The notes under the pieces were generated by a model. That model saw nothing but the letters and a program-made list of their open reading frames with translations, made no database searches and was not told where the DNA came from. The translations under genes and the position numbers were made by a program. Shown one piece after another: positions 1 to 12,641 of a stretch of DNA of 64,000 nucleotides (its first letter is position 1; the number at the start of each line of letters is the position of its first letter). Where the stretch lies: contig CM049313.1 of assembly GCA_026874595.1 (NCBI GenBank), positions 15,251,508-15,315,507 of the forward strand, in the 5' to 3' direction. The DNA comes from Sipunculus nudus. Taxonomy: Eukaryota; Annelida; Sipuncula; Golfingiida; Sipunculidae.

Positions 1-2255
1 GGACAAACAAGAAACAATAACCGTGATCTTAGGATGGCGCCAAAGGAAGAAATCATGCTTGAGACCCAGGGGACACGTGGAGGGACGTCAAAGCGGGGTA
101 CTATTTTCAATCAAACATCAGTTTGATGTGACCATGTGGTTCATTTCACCAAAATAATATCTGTACTTGAATTTCTTCAAAGGTCGCATCGTCACTCGTA
201 ACGATGTACTGTTCTGATTATTTACTTCAAACCGAGTGGGCAATTATTACCATTTTAAAGTGTCTATTTTTATCAAATTGCAGATCTTCAGCTGTAAAAC
301 TGTATTGTACTATAACTGTTTAATTCCAACTCTGTGGGCAATGATTACTCTTGAACGGAGACAGTTTGAGCTGAAATTTATTTCCTTAGCAAGTAGCAAA
401 TCAATACCAGTAATTGAAAACGAAAAGTTCCATAAAGGTGACAGTAATTATTTGGACAGGACATATGACTTTATAAGTTTTAGGACTGTCTTTTATTTGC
501 AAGAGAACATCCCAGGCAAAAAAAAGAACTCTAATTAGATAACATACAATTATACTTTAAATATCAAAATTTACTTCTATTATTCAGGTTTTAAAGTGGT
601 TAAGACAAGAAATGCAACGCTGACTACATCAAAGTTGGCTCAGTGCATCACCTAGCGGAGAGTCAGTCGTGAGGACATCTGTAATGCATAAGTGGAAATA
701 AGTGCCACTGATTATCAATACCACGGACTACAGGTACCCGATAGATCAAGAGGAGGCATTTGAGACGACTAATGCCCTCTAATTGTCCGGGAAGTGGTTG
801 AAATTTGACCTTCACGTACATGTTAAGTGGCGAGATCAAACACCGCAATGACAGGCTCGTTGTGTCAGCTTTACCAAGGATTTGCTGTTAATTTTCTCTC
901 TATGATCTGCTACCAATGTTTACGAAAGAGCTTGTGATAGGTGATGTTTAATGAGAATTAATTAATATTTGACATTTTCATTGATTTCCAAGGTCCTTAC
1001 AGTTTGACTAGTGTCCAACTGCAGCATGTTAGGTTATCAAATATCCGTTTTACCATGTTCGTGTGTGCATGTATGAGCGAACATTTTTATATATTCGTAT
1101 ATGCATGTGTGTATATTTAGGAATCAGGAGATACTCGGGAATAAGATAAGATTTTTTTCTGATCTTTGTTTGTTGAACCTCTATAAATATATAAATTTGT
1201 TACTTTAACTATTTTTTCCTCTGAATTCTCGGAGTTCGGTATGGAAAATTAAAAGCTGAAAGTATCTTCAGTTTGATAAAATTATAATGAAATTATGTTT
1301 TATTCCAAAATCTTCAATACCGATCCATAAACACCAAACATTGCCAAAAAATACGTAACAAACCAGTTATGGTCTGTGATGTACACTTATTGCGTTAAAA
1401 AATAATGCTTTGGCGGGATGGCATTTGTGAAGGAGTTTTCACCAATACATATGTTTGGCACGGTGTTTGGCTCTTTTTGAAGGGGATTATTAAAGTTTTG
1501 ACTGGGTAGGGACTATTTAAGTACCGTTTAATGAGACCTATATGATCATTTTACTGAACAAGTCATAAGTAGCCGACATCAATCGTGAGAATGCCCAAGT
1601 TTTATATTAGATAGTCGTAATAAAGTATACTTCAGGCAACCATGCGAAATAAGCTCTGTATCTGCTATATGATGTCGTAAACTATGTCGTAAAATGATGT
1701 TATGATGACACCCGTCTTTATGTGATATGCCGCTGTTAACGAACACGAATCAAGCAGGCATTTGTATACTTAGGTCTCTAAAGGGATGCAGTGGACTGCT
1801 TGAAGCTGCGGTCAATGATCTGAACTGCTGGAAGGAATGGTCTCTACATCAAGAGCTGAGTCATTCCCTACTTTGATAGATCTCATGGTAAACATGACGC
1901 ATCATCTAATAATGTCAAAATGCACAATACATTTCAGCTTCTGAACCCGAAAAAAAAGGTATTATCCAGGACAGTGCAGCAGTCGGATAGCGTATACATC
2001 TGCCAACGCATATTTTATCCTAATCACACCATTTCTCAAGATTAACATGTGGCCTATTTAGGAGGTCAAATACCCCATTTTGAGTACTAGTACTAGTTCT
2101 TGGTTTTAAGAAATATGTGCAAACAGTAGAAAAAGAAATATCCGGATCTACATCAGTATCCGGAAGCTGAACAATCGAATAAAGAAGCAGATACACAAAA
2201 GACCACAAACAGCGATAGAGATAAACACATGGATGAACACCTAGACTGCTTGACA
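1..2255. other. AT-rich unique DNA, no supported gene
   Basis: Several small frames exist (the longest is about 100 codons at 236-538, opening on GTG), but they are lysine/isoleucine/tyrosine-rich, have no recognisable motif and read like chance translation of AT-rich DNA. No RNA gene or clear repeat was seen. Confidence 0.55.
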
Positions 2256-2261
2256 TAGACT

Positions 2262-2292
2262 AACAGATAGACCGACAGACGGACAGACAGAG
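2262..2292. repeat. Imperfect GACA tetranucleotide microsatellite
   Basis: A short run of GACAGACNGACA type units (acagatagaccgacagacgg and onward). It gives stop-free minus-strand frames rich in Leu/Ser/Val, which explains the small overlapping ORFs around it. Confidence 0.7.
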
Positions 2293-2544
2293 TAGATTGT
2301 AACCTCACAGTCGCATATGTCTTTTCCTCTGTTAAGAGTACCAATTGTCACTGTGTATGAATACATACTGTGTTTGGAAGCACCGTTTAAAATTAAGACC
2401 ATTGGAAACCATATACTCCACAAACGCTTGATATGTTCAGATAATGTGCATATAGAAATCAACATATGGTTTGGAGCATTAAAAGCATTTATTTTATATA
2501 TAATGTATAAACAATTCTAATATAACTGATTTTTTAATGGATAG

Positions 2545-2815
2545 GTCCATGGCCTGTTGGCGGCACTGTCTATTGAAGGTGAAGATTTCCGTACCGTGTT
2601 ATTGTTAAGCCTTCTGGATTTCAGTTTTTTTTAAACGGGGTTAAGAATAATCCAGAAGTCATTACTTTATCGTTAGGACGCCAGAGCGAATCCCTTTATA
2701 AGGTCTATCTAACGAGATTTCACCATTATGTCAATAAGGCACCGGCGGAGTTGGAACCGGGGACCTTTAGTTCCGAAGTCCAACACTTTAACCGATAGGC
2801 TACGACCTACCCCTT
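2545..2815 (-). mobile_element. tRNA-derived SINE, minus strand
   Basis: Read on the minus strand, the segment starts with a tRNA-like head. An A-box-like TAGCCTATCGGTTAAAGTG lies at 2784-2802 and a B-box GGTTCCAACTCC at 2747-2758, about the spacing of RNA polymerase III internal promoters. The body downstream contains a perfect 10-bp inverted repeat, CTTCTGGATT (2611-2620) and AATCCAGAAG (2649-2658). The head does not fold convincingly into a full cloverleaf, so a SINE is more likely than a functional tRNA. The 5' end is set by the head; the 3' end is uncertain and no target duplication was identified. Confidence 0.6.
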
Positions 2816-4143
2816 GTTGACCACTTTGATAACCTTTAAGATATCCTGCAACCATGCAAATAAAACGGACAAATCAAAACTTAAATGGTGATCACCAGCT
2901 AATAGAACGGAGGATGGTTGGACCCATGTGTTAATATATCATTCTGGTTGTACATATTTCCTCTGCTTGTTTTTCAATGGCCTCTCATCAAGTGTTCAAG
3001 TATTATTGCTCACCATGGGTAAAATCTATAAACTGCAAAATCTTATGCATTTAATTGACAGGTGTTCGTAGTAACTTTTACAAAGGTCTCAAGGATCGGT
3101 AACACTTTATAAGCAACAGACGGCCAGGAATAACCAGTTTACATTAAGAGTGGTATATTTTTTAGTGTTTCCTCTTAAATTCAAGTAAAAGTCAAATTTC
3201 AAATTAATTGAATGTTTGTTATACTTTGATATAAGACACTGTGCGAAGGGTATATAATATTAAGGACATTGCTTGATGATTGATTTTCTGGTTCTGTAGT
3301 CACTCAATCTGTATAACATTACGAACGTTAAGCGTTTTCGACTGACATTTTAAAGATACACCAATATACCAATAGCATTACATATTTCATACAAAAATAT
3401 ACAAAAAGGCGGCCATAGACCTGCAAACTTTAATGCTGAAAGTGGTAAATGCCCCTTTAAAATATACATCGTCCATGCAATGATTGAGGAATTCAGTCAT
3501 AATAAAATGAATAACGGTAATGTAATCATGTCATTTTTCTAATGGTGTAACCAGAAAACAGCTCATTAAATACTGAATGTAAATCAAACGAAAAGTGCTT
3601 TCCCTAATCAGACGAATTAATGAATAATAAGATAAAGATCACAGTCAATATATTCCGATACGCATAAATTTAGTTCCGGCCTGTCTTTATAAAGATTACA
3701 GAAATATCTATATATTTAATAAACAGATCGTATAAATATTCTAAAAAACAAATCAAAGGGGAAATAAAAATTATATATCTTATTTGAAAAAGTATTCGTT
3801 CAGAATATTTAAAACAGAATCTATCAAAAAAGCAAAAATTACAAAAAAAATCCTGATCTAATTCGGAGACGATCAAGGCAAGAAAGAACATTTCTTTTTA
3901 AGACTCAGAAATGTAATGAAACATAATTCAATTATCATGTAACATCTTTCCTGAGTAAGTAGTCACTTTATGTGACAGTTATTACTGTCTGGATCTACCA
4001 GCCATGAGTTATTATAGTTTTACTGGACTTCTGTGTGATTTGGGTTGATTGCCCATATATCGGCACCTGATTAAGTTGATTGGACGAAACTTTTGACGAG
4101 CAGTTTTAGTTATAAGTGCTTTTAAATAGAAATATTAATCAAA
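2816..4143. other. AT-rich DNA, no supported gene
   Basis: Nothing coding is seen. A possible ~120-bp MITE-like block lies near 3347-3465: its ends read TTTTAAAG inwards from both sides, but this is too short to be sure. Confidence 0.5.
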
Positions 4144-4296
4144 ATGTAGTGCAAAACACTGAATCATTGAGCGGTCTTTTAAATTAAGCTCTTGCATACG
4201 CTGAGCCGAATTGCGGTCCGGGTTGTAGCCGCTCCATGTAGTGCAAAACATTGAATCATTGAGCGGTCATTTAAATTAAGCTCTTGCATACGCTGA
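4144..4296. repeat. 63-bp direct duplication with 29-bp spacer
   Basis: Two nearly identical copies (4144-4206 and 4235-4296) start ATGTAGTGCAAAACA and end CTCTTGCATACGCTGA. They differ at a couple of bases and lie 91 bp apart. The spacer, GCCGAATTGCGGTCCGGGTT onward, recurs 1.3 kb downstream (see 5540-5573). Confidence 0.9.
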
Positions 4297-5539
4297 TTTT
4301 AAAACGTGTCCTGTAACAGAGACATGTTAAAAAGAACAATTGCATGTCAATGGATAACAGAGAAGGTGCTCGTAGTATAGGACTTCCCTTCTACATTCGT
4401 TTTTGCCGTTGGGTACAAGATATAACTCTCCCTACAGTAGTTCCTAATAAATTACATGCATAATTCAGTTGCTTTTTATTATTTAGCGTCTATATTGGTC
4501 AATTAAATGAGAGTCACTCAACCCTCTCATGTTCCCTAAGGTTACTGAGGTGATACACTGTCATTTTATGTGGCACGAAACACTTTTTCGATTATTAAGA
4601 GTGGACGCCACACTTTCACAAAGGTTCTTGTCACTTATGGTGTAGCAAGACAAACACCAGCTGACAAAACATGACAAAATTAAGTTAGATTCAGCATGAA
4701 TTTCTTGGTATTTGTGTAATTTTTAACACAGGGAGAGAGAGAGAGATAATACAGCAAGGTAGATAATGCAAGCATGTAAAATCCTGTTGTAAAATGTGTT
4801 AAAATCAAAACTTGATTCATGAGGATTGAGCTGACTGGAAAAATCTAAAAGGGCCATCTTATATATATGTCAAGATCTTATCCCGACCTTTTCCAATATG
4901 CGATTGGTCCAGACCAAATCCCGATCGGGATACAGTCCGACCTAAATCCCGATCTTCAGTTTATAACAAAGAGAATAACTTCCTGTCAAATCAGTTGAGT
5001 GGTATGGCTACCCATACAACTGATTCAGACCATAACTGTATCTATTTGTAAACTTCTTTAATTAATGTACAATTATTTATATTTATAAAATGCTTTAGCT
5101 TGTTTTAGATACAGAATTCAATTATTATGATTCATGAATACATGAATGCATGTAAGTAATCTTGCAATTATATGTAACAGCATACTGTTATTAGCATTGG
5201 TTTATTTTCAGTTTTATTGATAATATAAATTTTGTTTTTTAAACTTGAACATGAATAAAGTAGATGTTTTTAAGGTAAATTACACAAACTTTAACTTAAA
5301 AATGGACAGACAGTCAAGGTTCCTTAATTATTCAACCGAAGTTAAGTTTAAGCTGAGTCATAAAAATCAGTTGTATCTTTTTATTACATTTATAATTTTT
5401 TTTTCAGGTCAGGTATCTGTCGTTCTTATATTAGCTTGTTCAACTAAAATTTTGTCATAACGATATTATATTCAAGAAACAGTATTGCAAGACTGTCCAC
5501 TTTATGCCCTATTCTAGACCCTATCAGTGTACTCTTAAA
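4297..5539. other. AT-rich DNA with a 14-bp palindrome
   Basis: No gene is supported. A perfect palindrome ATCCCGATCGGGAT lies at 4918-4931, flanked by further AATCCCGATC copies (to about 4954). A splice-acceptor-like tract (T-rich, ending TTTTCAG) at about 5385-5408 precedes a short frame ending at 5460; alone it is not enough to call an exon. Confidence 0.45.
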
Positions 5540-5573
5540 GCCGACTTGCGGTCCGGGTTGTAGCCGCTCCATG
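5540..5573 (+). repeat. Recurring 34-bp module (second copy)
   Basis: This matches 4205-4238 at all but one position (GCCGACTTGCGGTCCGGGTT and onward to GCCGCTCCATG). It is GC-rich against an AT-rich background, with GCGG and CCGC arms that could pair. Nature unknown; a fragment of a dispersed element is likely. Confidence 0.75.
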
Positions 5574-6689
5574 GTTCACAAAGTTTACAAAGTAGAGATC
5601 CATCTATACAGATATGATAGTCTTATTCTGCCACCACAGGTGCTAGTGACCACCTCTATATTCAGCTTCTGACTCATATATGAAGTTCCTGTTAACATAT
5701 ATTAAACCAGCCGGCTCTGATATTGAGTTAAATGTATACCGAAATTGGCGAAAATCAAAATTTGATATATAATACCACGTTCATTCACAATGGGGAATAA
5801 AAACATTGGTAGGAAAGTAATCAAGTGTAACATTCAGGGAGTTTACAACAATTATTATATATTGTCAGGAAACGGGGCTATTATTCAAGGTATAGTGAGA
5901 CCACTGGTTGCTCAGTAAATATAAAAATTCCGTCAAAAAAAAAAAAAAAAAAAAATAGCTCCACACGCACACCTTACAGACGCTGATAATATCATGTTGC
6001 AGTTAAAGATGGTTCGTAAAGTGACACGTTCAAAACGTCCAAATATAAGTGGACATTTTGGGGTACTGACATGAAGTTGTTTCATCCCGGTATCTATGTA
6101 GATCTTTCAAGAAACTGCATTCTGGTATTATGGGTTGGCGTGGTACGGCATCTTGCGTCGCGCTATTATTTGTTATAGGTTGCAAAATAAAGCTGTCATA
6201 TACTCTGTTTAGCCATAAACCAATCAGATGCCATGCCTCAAGATGAATACATTATACAGAGGCGCCATCTTACTAAAAACCTTGTTCTGCCCTTTACCGA
6301 TATATAGGGAGTCTACTAAAATATAGCTTCACGTGAGGGAAATATAGTAAACTGATATTTAATATAACGAAACCATATATCTTAAGTACACGTCCTGTCC
6401 TACCCATCAAGTAATATTGACGGCACTGATCAGATCGCTTCTAGTTTGCATTATTTCGCTTCATAGCAAACCCAGACATTTTAAACCCTATTAATTATTT
6501 CTTGAAACTATGATCTGCATGTCTTCAAGAAAACGCGGTTTATGGACAGGCGAGACTTTAGAAGGACGGGAATTTGCAGGATTTGTTTCACAATAAAATA
6601 GTTTATCGCTCGGCCAGACTCTAGAAACGTCTTTTTATTATATTGTTGGTATTGCATGTATACGTTGACAAGATAAAACAGGTCTTGGG
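5574..6689. other. AT-rich DNA with a ~21-nt poly-A run, no gene seen
   Basis: A homopolymer A run lies at about 5935-5955 after TAAATATAAAAATTCCGTC. It could mark the 3' end of a retroposed sequence, but no body or target duplication was recognised. Nothing else is supported. Confidence 0.45.
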
Positions 6690-7060
6690 TAGTTAGTCAA
6701 TTAGGGATCGAGCGCTCGGTGTCTAAAAGGCTTAGTACGGTTACTTTCACTGGCTTTGGACACGCCACTCGGCAGTTGCCCGCAGGTTTTTTCCCGTTTC
6801 CCCGAGTCCCGGGCCGCAGGGAATACTTGGGCGTCACTGCCGAGTGGACACTGATGTCCCGAAATGCCTGCTCACTTGTATGAGCTATAGCCAACAGACT
6901 TGAGTCGCATGTTAACGGCCCATTTTAGGCGACATCGCCAGCATGTGAAGTGATGGCTGCCCGCTTAACACTGCTTCCAAGCGATGCAGGAGATAAATAG
7001 TTAGTCCTTTAACTTGGGCAGAGGACCCGGCACCGTCTACCAGGCCGTTATAACAAACTC
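6690..7060. other. GC-richer island, unknown nature
   Basis: This ~370-bp block is noticeably richer in GC and CpG than its surroundings (for example CCCGAGTCCCGGGCCGCAGG). A 65-codon minus-strand frame (6697-6894) opens with an ATG but has no motif I recognise. It could be part of a transposon or of an unrecognised exon. Confidence 0.3.
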
Positions 7061-7096
7061 AACTAACCTTACCGCCGGCATGAACGGTAAGTTGAG
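7058..7096. other. Imperfect hairpin at the island edge
   Basis: CTCAAC/CTTACCG arms pair with CGGTAAG/TTGAG across the loop CCGGCATGAA, an inverted repeat of about 12 bp per arm with a small interruption. It directly follows the GC-richer block. Confidence 0.6.
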
Positions 7097-7299
7097 CTTC
7101 CTATAAATGTATTTGGTAATCTGGCTCATGAGAATAAGCAATACAACAGTATTTCTAAGCGTTTTCGAATGAGCAAGGTAGAAGTATATATACTTAAAAT
7201 AAGCATGATAAGGTGTAATACTGTTTGTTTTGAAACTCAAAAAGATTTTTTATTTGTGAAAACGATTGTATCTATATACAGTGCTGGCTTCAAATTCAC

Positions 7300-7600
7300 G
7301 ATGCTACTTTTTCGCGATTTTAACATTTCATTGCTTCGCGAAGGTTCAATTTTCGCCATCAGTAACCTAGACATAATTTATCCACTATCACATTATTAAA
7401 TATGCCTGTTCAATCCTTACAATGTGAAGAGGACCCACAAGAATAAGTAATCATTTGCCTTTCGAATTTTAAACATATATAAAATGCAAACGAAGCTAAA
7501 CTATAAATGGCCATTCACCTAGGTAGTCTTTTTCACGAAGGTTTAACTTACGCGATAATTCCCCTTTCGCGAATATCGCGAATTTGAAACCCTCGCGAAC
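7300..7600. repeat. CGCGAA-rich module pair
   Basis: Two clusters (about 7310-7355 and 7535-7600) contain repeated TTCGCGA, CGCGATA and TCGCGAAT motifs in both orientations. A third cluster lies at 13497-13552. As I recall, similar CGCGAA-rich dispersed modules are common in bivalve genomic DNA; no search was run. Confidence 0.5.
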
Positions 7601-8879
7601 AATAAGCCAACCAGAATATTGGACATTAAATTTGTATAAAGAAGTGGGTTAACTGATCAAAAAGCTTAGTGGAAAATATCGCTTTTTTCAATACTTCTGT
7701 TTCTCATCAGAATATTACTGATTTGTAAGGCATGTATTTGCTGTCTATGTTAAAAAGTCCTAGTTCCGCATTCACTGCCTTAAATAGACATTGTAATCCT
7801 CGTTAAATTACATTTATCTACAAATAAATGTTGAATAGAATACTAATTTTCGAAATTTATGTAACCATTGCGGATCAGAAATCAGTTTATGCTAACACTA
7901 CATTGAATAATCGCAAGGTTAATCCTTCCGAAGATGGGGTTTACAAAAATGAGCTGCTGAAGAAATGGGCACATATTTAATTAACTGTCCTGTGGTTTAT
8001 TTCAAGTAAGAAGAGGAACTTAATCACTTTTGTGCGTTTTACAGTGAACCAAGGTACGGCAGATGATTAAAGTTTTCTTAGATTGGTGTCTTTTTACGTC
8101 TCGGTGTTTCAATCAGATCTTTCATACCACAAAGACGCTAAAATGTTTAACGGTGAAAACGGAAAACAGTTTTTTACCGGCATGCAGATTTAATTGCAGT
8201 TCTTATTATCTGAAAATAATATAGTTTTAATCATACTTTATAGGGTCACGCTTTCAATAATATAATATAATTACATTACGAAAAATAAATTTAAAATTTA
8301 TCTTGCCAAATACAGCATGCATGAAACAAAGAAGTTTAATTTTATGATTACACGGAATCAGACTGTAATCAATCAAAAGCCTGTACTCGATGAACTTAAT
8401 TATTCTTCTGAAAGCTTGAAAAAAATTAATGTGTTTCGTTTCTTCAGACATAACCTTAAACATGTAATTATGTGCTTGTGTCTTCAAACATGATCTAATT
8501 ATTGATTACAGGACCTTGTGCTAAGACCTGTGCTTGAAATTTTTTTAGGGTAAGGGTACCACTCAATAAAAAAAATATTATAAACCTTTAAAGTAATCTG
8601 GATTATTATTATTGGTTTTTGATCAAAGTATTCTTTACCATTGTGAGATGGGGCAAACTGTGATGCAACCATCGTAGTATGTAAAGCGTAAAACACATTT
8701 CCTGCGCTGACAAAGCACATAACTAAGTTTGAACATGGAACATGTGGAGGTGTACACGTGGTCTCTGACTGCTTTATTTTAAGCGATGAACTTTCTTTTG
8801 CAAGATAGCTACCTTAAGAAAGCTTATTATACAACACAGTGTTCAACAACATGCCTGCAGCACTGACATGCATTAAGTT
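7601..8879. other. AT-rich DNA, no supported gene
   Basis: Only chance-like small frames are present (for example 8254-8487 and 8499-8720 on the minus strand). No repeat or RNA gene is recognised. Confidence 0.5.
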
Positions 8880-9305
8880 CGTGCCGGCACTTGGTTCGCA
8901 TCTAATCCGGTTTATACTGAACGGTTTACTTATGTTTCGAAATAGTCCGCTTTGCGTCCGCACTGTAGTTCTCCTTACAAAAGCCTAATTCGGTTTATTC
9001 AACATACCGTGAGTCTGCTGTCCGCAATTTTGGCCTCCTTCATGCAACACATGCGTGGACAGCATCAGGGGTAGCGTTCAGGGCTGTCCGCTGAAACTCG
9101 ACTCAATCAGACCAGAAGCACATTTGCCTGTATGCACTAGCATCAGGTTTTATTGTAAGCCGGACTAAAGTAAACCGGATTACTGTAGACCGCCTTTCAA
9201 GCCGACTACAGTAAACAGAACTGATGCGGATCAGTGGCTTAGTGCCAACAAAGTAAACCGATTCACGAGGCGGATTATTATGCTAGTGCGGATACGGCCT
9301 AATAC
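8880..9305. repeat. Region of inverted AAACCGG/CCGGTTT motifs
   Basis: TAATCCGG...CGGTTTACTT near 8905-8936 reappears inverted as AAGTAAACCG...CGGATTATTA near 9246-9282. Further AAACCGGATTA and AAGCCGACTACAGTAAA variants lie between. The block is GC-richer than its flanks. A foldback or decayed TIR element is the simplest reading; its borders are not defined. Confidence 0.45.
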
Positions 9306-10852
9306 TGTCACGTGTGAAACTAAGGTTTGGTGCATTGAAACTGACCAAGATACGGCAGCGAGTGATTAAGCATGCAAACACTATAAGCCCTCGTTTTCTA
9401 TAAAGAAATGGTACCTGAATGTTGTTAAATAATGTCCATGGTTTTGCCATTAAATATATATGTCATTCAAGCTGGTTGGTAGATATTACTGGGAAATTGC
9501 TGGAGCAAAGGCAAACCTACTGATGTGAACACCTATAATACCTATGACATCATCCAGCTGATTTCCTGAGTACTATGCACAGTAATTGGGGCAGTATTGT
9601 ATAGCGTAACATTCTTAATGGACTAAGTATGTCCTTGTTCATTTCAAAAACGCAGTCTGTTGAATTATCAATTAGGATTTCGGTAGAAAAACGGTATCCT
9701 TAAATAATAATTGATCATGCTAAGTTCACACTATTGAACTGGATGTTACAGGCGCGGCCGGCTACTAGTTATATTGGTAAATTGTTGCTCATGTTGTTAT
9801 GTTTCTATGTTTTCATGATGACCGAGACCCTTCATTCGAATTCATGGCCTTACTTCAAAGAAATCAGAATTATTGCTGAGGACATCTATTAAATCAGCTT
9901 TTAGATAATTTTTATTAACTATAGTGCCCGGGAGAATAAAATGCAAACTGAATAAATTATGCGCAAGTTCTTGTTCTTTTTGCCTCTTAATTGTCATTCC
10001 TAGAGGTTTCGGAATGATCCAGGGAACATTTGAAACACTCGTCTGGGGATCCCTTTGTATTCCCATTGGTTTAAATTAGCCAGAAGTTAATAAGGCAGGG
10101 CTTTCAGGAACGCGGAGATAAGCGTCTATGACGCATATCATCTCTTTCGGGCGCTCGGTTCTGGGAGTGCGAGCGGACACGCGAATTCTGGCTGCATGTA
10201 ATATATACTTCTGATAAAATAAAACAACACAGCAAATAGAGTTTAAAGCACCAAATGGCGCAAGGTCTGTCCGAATTTAGAACGTTCTTATTTCTGAGCC
10301 AAAATAAGATCATACTGCCAGTCTGTGAGGGTATGCGCTTTAATAAAGATATGGAGGGTTGCGGGCTACTCAACTGCGCCCTTACTAAGTGACTTACCTA
10401 AGAGCCACAGGGTGATGCATACACCCTAGACCCGCTAAATAGATAAGTGATCCCATGCCCATTTCGACTCATCGGGCCGCCTACTTTTAGGGTATATTGA
10501 ATACACTACATGCAGACCTGACAAGGTCCAGACTGTCACTGACCACTGCCGACTACATCAGACAAAGTTTCTTCCTATTGATAGCCTTGTGCCATGAAAT
10601 ATTTCTTCAAAACGCAGCGCTTTTAATACATGTTAATGTCATACTACTTTACTGTTGCGCATCTATCAAAACCGTTTTAAGTCAAACTAAGAGACGGAAG
10701 TGTACCATTACTAATATACTGATCGGTAAGACATGGCCTAAAGTAATTTACGTTGTAGGTTTTGGGGTTGTATAACCCCAGTTCAACCGGATATAGCTTC
10801 CAAAGTAAAATATACATATTGGCTTTCATTGATCACATATGTCACAGCCACA

Positions 10853-10854
<2 letters not shown>
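9306..10854. other. Mostly unique DNA, no supported gene
   Basis: Small frames at 9842-10066 and 10104-10373 (minus) and 10497-10775 (plus) have no recognisable domains. The 10090-10400 part is GC-richer and may be a fragment of an element, but no paired ends were found. Confidence 0.45.

Positions 10855-10855
<1 letters not shown>

Positions 10856-10902
<47 letters not shown>
10856..10902. repeat. (TA)n microsatellite
   Basis: An uninterrupted TA run of about 47 bp. It accounts for the YIYIYI stretch in the small minus-strand frame overlapping it. Confidence 0.97.
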
Positions 10903-10903
<1 letters not shown>

Positions 10904-12138
10904 GGAATTAGATCAGAAACGCACGGCTTATCCACACCGCGCAAATCCATTAAACAACGTGTATCAGAGTAGATCACAACGTAGCAATTGTACATTGTAA
11001 TTGTACAGTGTAAAGCAAAATGTGGTCGGAACTTTAGACAAGGGGACTTGTGTTTCTGTTGTAGTTAATTTTCACGTATGAATTTTAATCATATTATCAA
11101 TTTTCCGGACACGCATCATATTAGAGCCTTCACATGAAATTACGATTCGAAGCTGTGACGTCGAAGCTGCAGGTCCCTGGTTCAATCCTAAGTCCTACCA
11201 TTTAAGGCAGTAAAGAGAAATCTTGATACATCCTCAAAGAATCGCTCCAGTGTAATAACGACAGGCTTACACATCATATGATAATATAAATGACAATATT
11301 AAACATAAGATACGGGAGGCTTAATAACAAGATGTCGTTCTTATGGTATAATCACCTCTGTCTTATTTCAGTATAAAAGACATCACGACCAGCGTGATAT
11401 GGACTTTTCTTTTAAAAATGTCAATAACTTAGCTACAGGATATGACAAGGAAAAGTATAATTATTATGGTTTATGCCCGAAGGCTTTATTGTCAATATCT
11501 TGATGCATAATGGGAAAAACAGATTGACCTTTAATATATTAAATTTAAAATATAAAACATAGGCGGCCTGTTCATAAGTGATAAGAAATAAGACGCAATT
11601 ATTGGAAATGACTTGGTCTGTCTGAGATTTATTCACTGCATAACTCATACATTTGGTCTTTATGGACCTTTTCAATTTTTGTGAGGTGTATTAGAGAAAA
11701 ATGCAATAAAATATCGGAGACATAATATTATTCTTGTTACTATAAGTTTAAGTGCACACGCTTCGGCCGGCGGATGCTATAAAGTAACAGGGGAATTAAA
11801 TTGATACATCACACTTTTTTTAATTGAAACGTTGAATATATCCTGACATTTCTCAGATATCCACTTCTAGGATACTAATTCAGCATTTTAAAAAATGTTT
11901 TAGTAAGTTTTAGTGGTTTTCCACTGTGATTTTCTGATCTACTTTTTCACATTTCCTTCTTTAATGATGGTCCAGTTAGGAAATACACAATTATAACTTC
12001 GAAACAGTTTTTTTAGATTAACTGCAGCCCAAATAAAAACTTTTTACTTTTCATGTAACAGTTTCATTTTTCATCAGAATTATATATGAATATATATTTT
12101 AGAAGTTTCATAATTCACATATAGAATACTGTACCTTT
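10903..12138. other. AT-rich DNA with a lone B-box-like site
   Basis: No gene is supported. CCTGGTTCAATCCT at 11177-11190 resembles a tRNA B-box and could be a truncated SINE head, but no A-box lies upstream at the right distance. Confidence 0.4.
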
Positions 12139-12641
12139 TTGAAGGGGCCCAATCACCTATAAAACATATTGAATTTACACGAACAAAAGCTTCTTTCCTA
12201 TACAATAATTTATACCTGCTAAACTAATACCCTGAATCCATTTGCTTATTCCTGTAAACAAGTGTTAAAACAGTGGACTGGGCGCGATCGCAGGATTCAA
12301 AATAAACACAGCGCGTGTGTCGCCCGGCAACAAAACATGTCAAACAGGAGATTCCCTGATTAACTTGGCCCAAAACATGTAATACATGTTCCTGCTGGCT
12401 GAAACATCGCATGTTGCAGCTCACGATTGGACCCCGGGTACATGGCCTTCTTATGGTAGACAGACACACGTGGACCGTGTTTATCAACACGCAGAGCCAT
12501 AACAAAGTCTAAAACAGCCGTGTGCGAAGTACTGAGACTGTGTGCTGGGATGGTTTTGCTCGAAAACTTTTGTATAAAGCAAAACTGAACTGATAGTGTG
12601 AAATAATGGGCATAATATTGCTCCTGATTGTGTCCCTTTAA
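12139..12641 (+). mobile_element. ~500-bp TIR element, family A, copy 1
   Basis: A non-autonomous DNA transposon-like element. It begins TTGAAGGGGCCCAATCACCT and ends ATTGTGTCCCTTTAA, so the ends form an imperfect ~15-bp inverted repeat. The copy at 21674-22185 matches it along its length in the opposite orientation and the copy at 43431-43942 in the same orientation. The 28.5-kb copy is partial and diverged. No transposase is encoded; small minus-strand frames such as 12360-12710 lie wholly or mostly inside the repeat and are not genes. A target duplication was not identified, so the superfamily is open. Confidence 0.75.
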
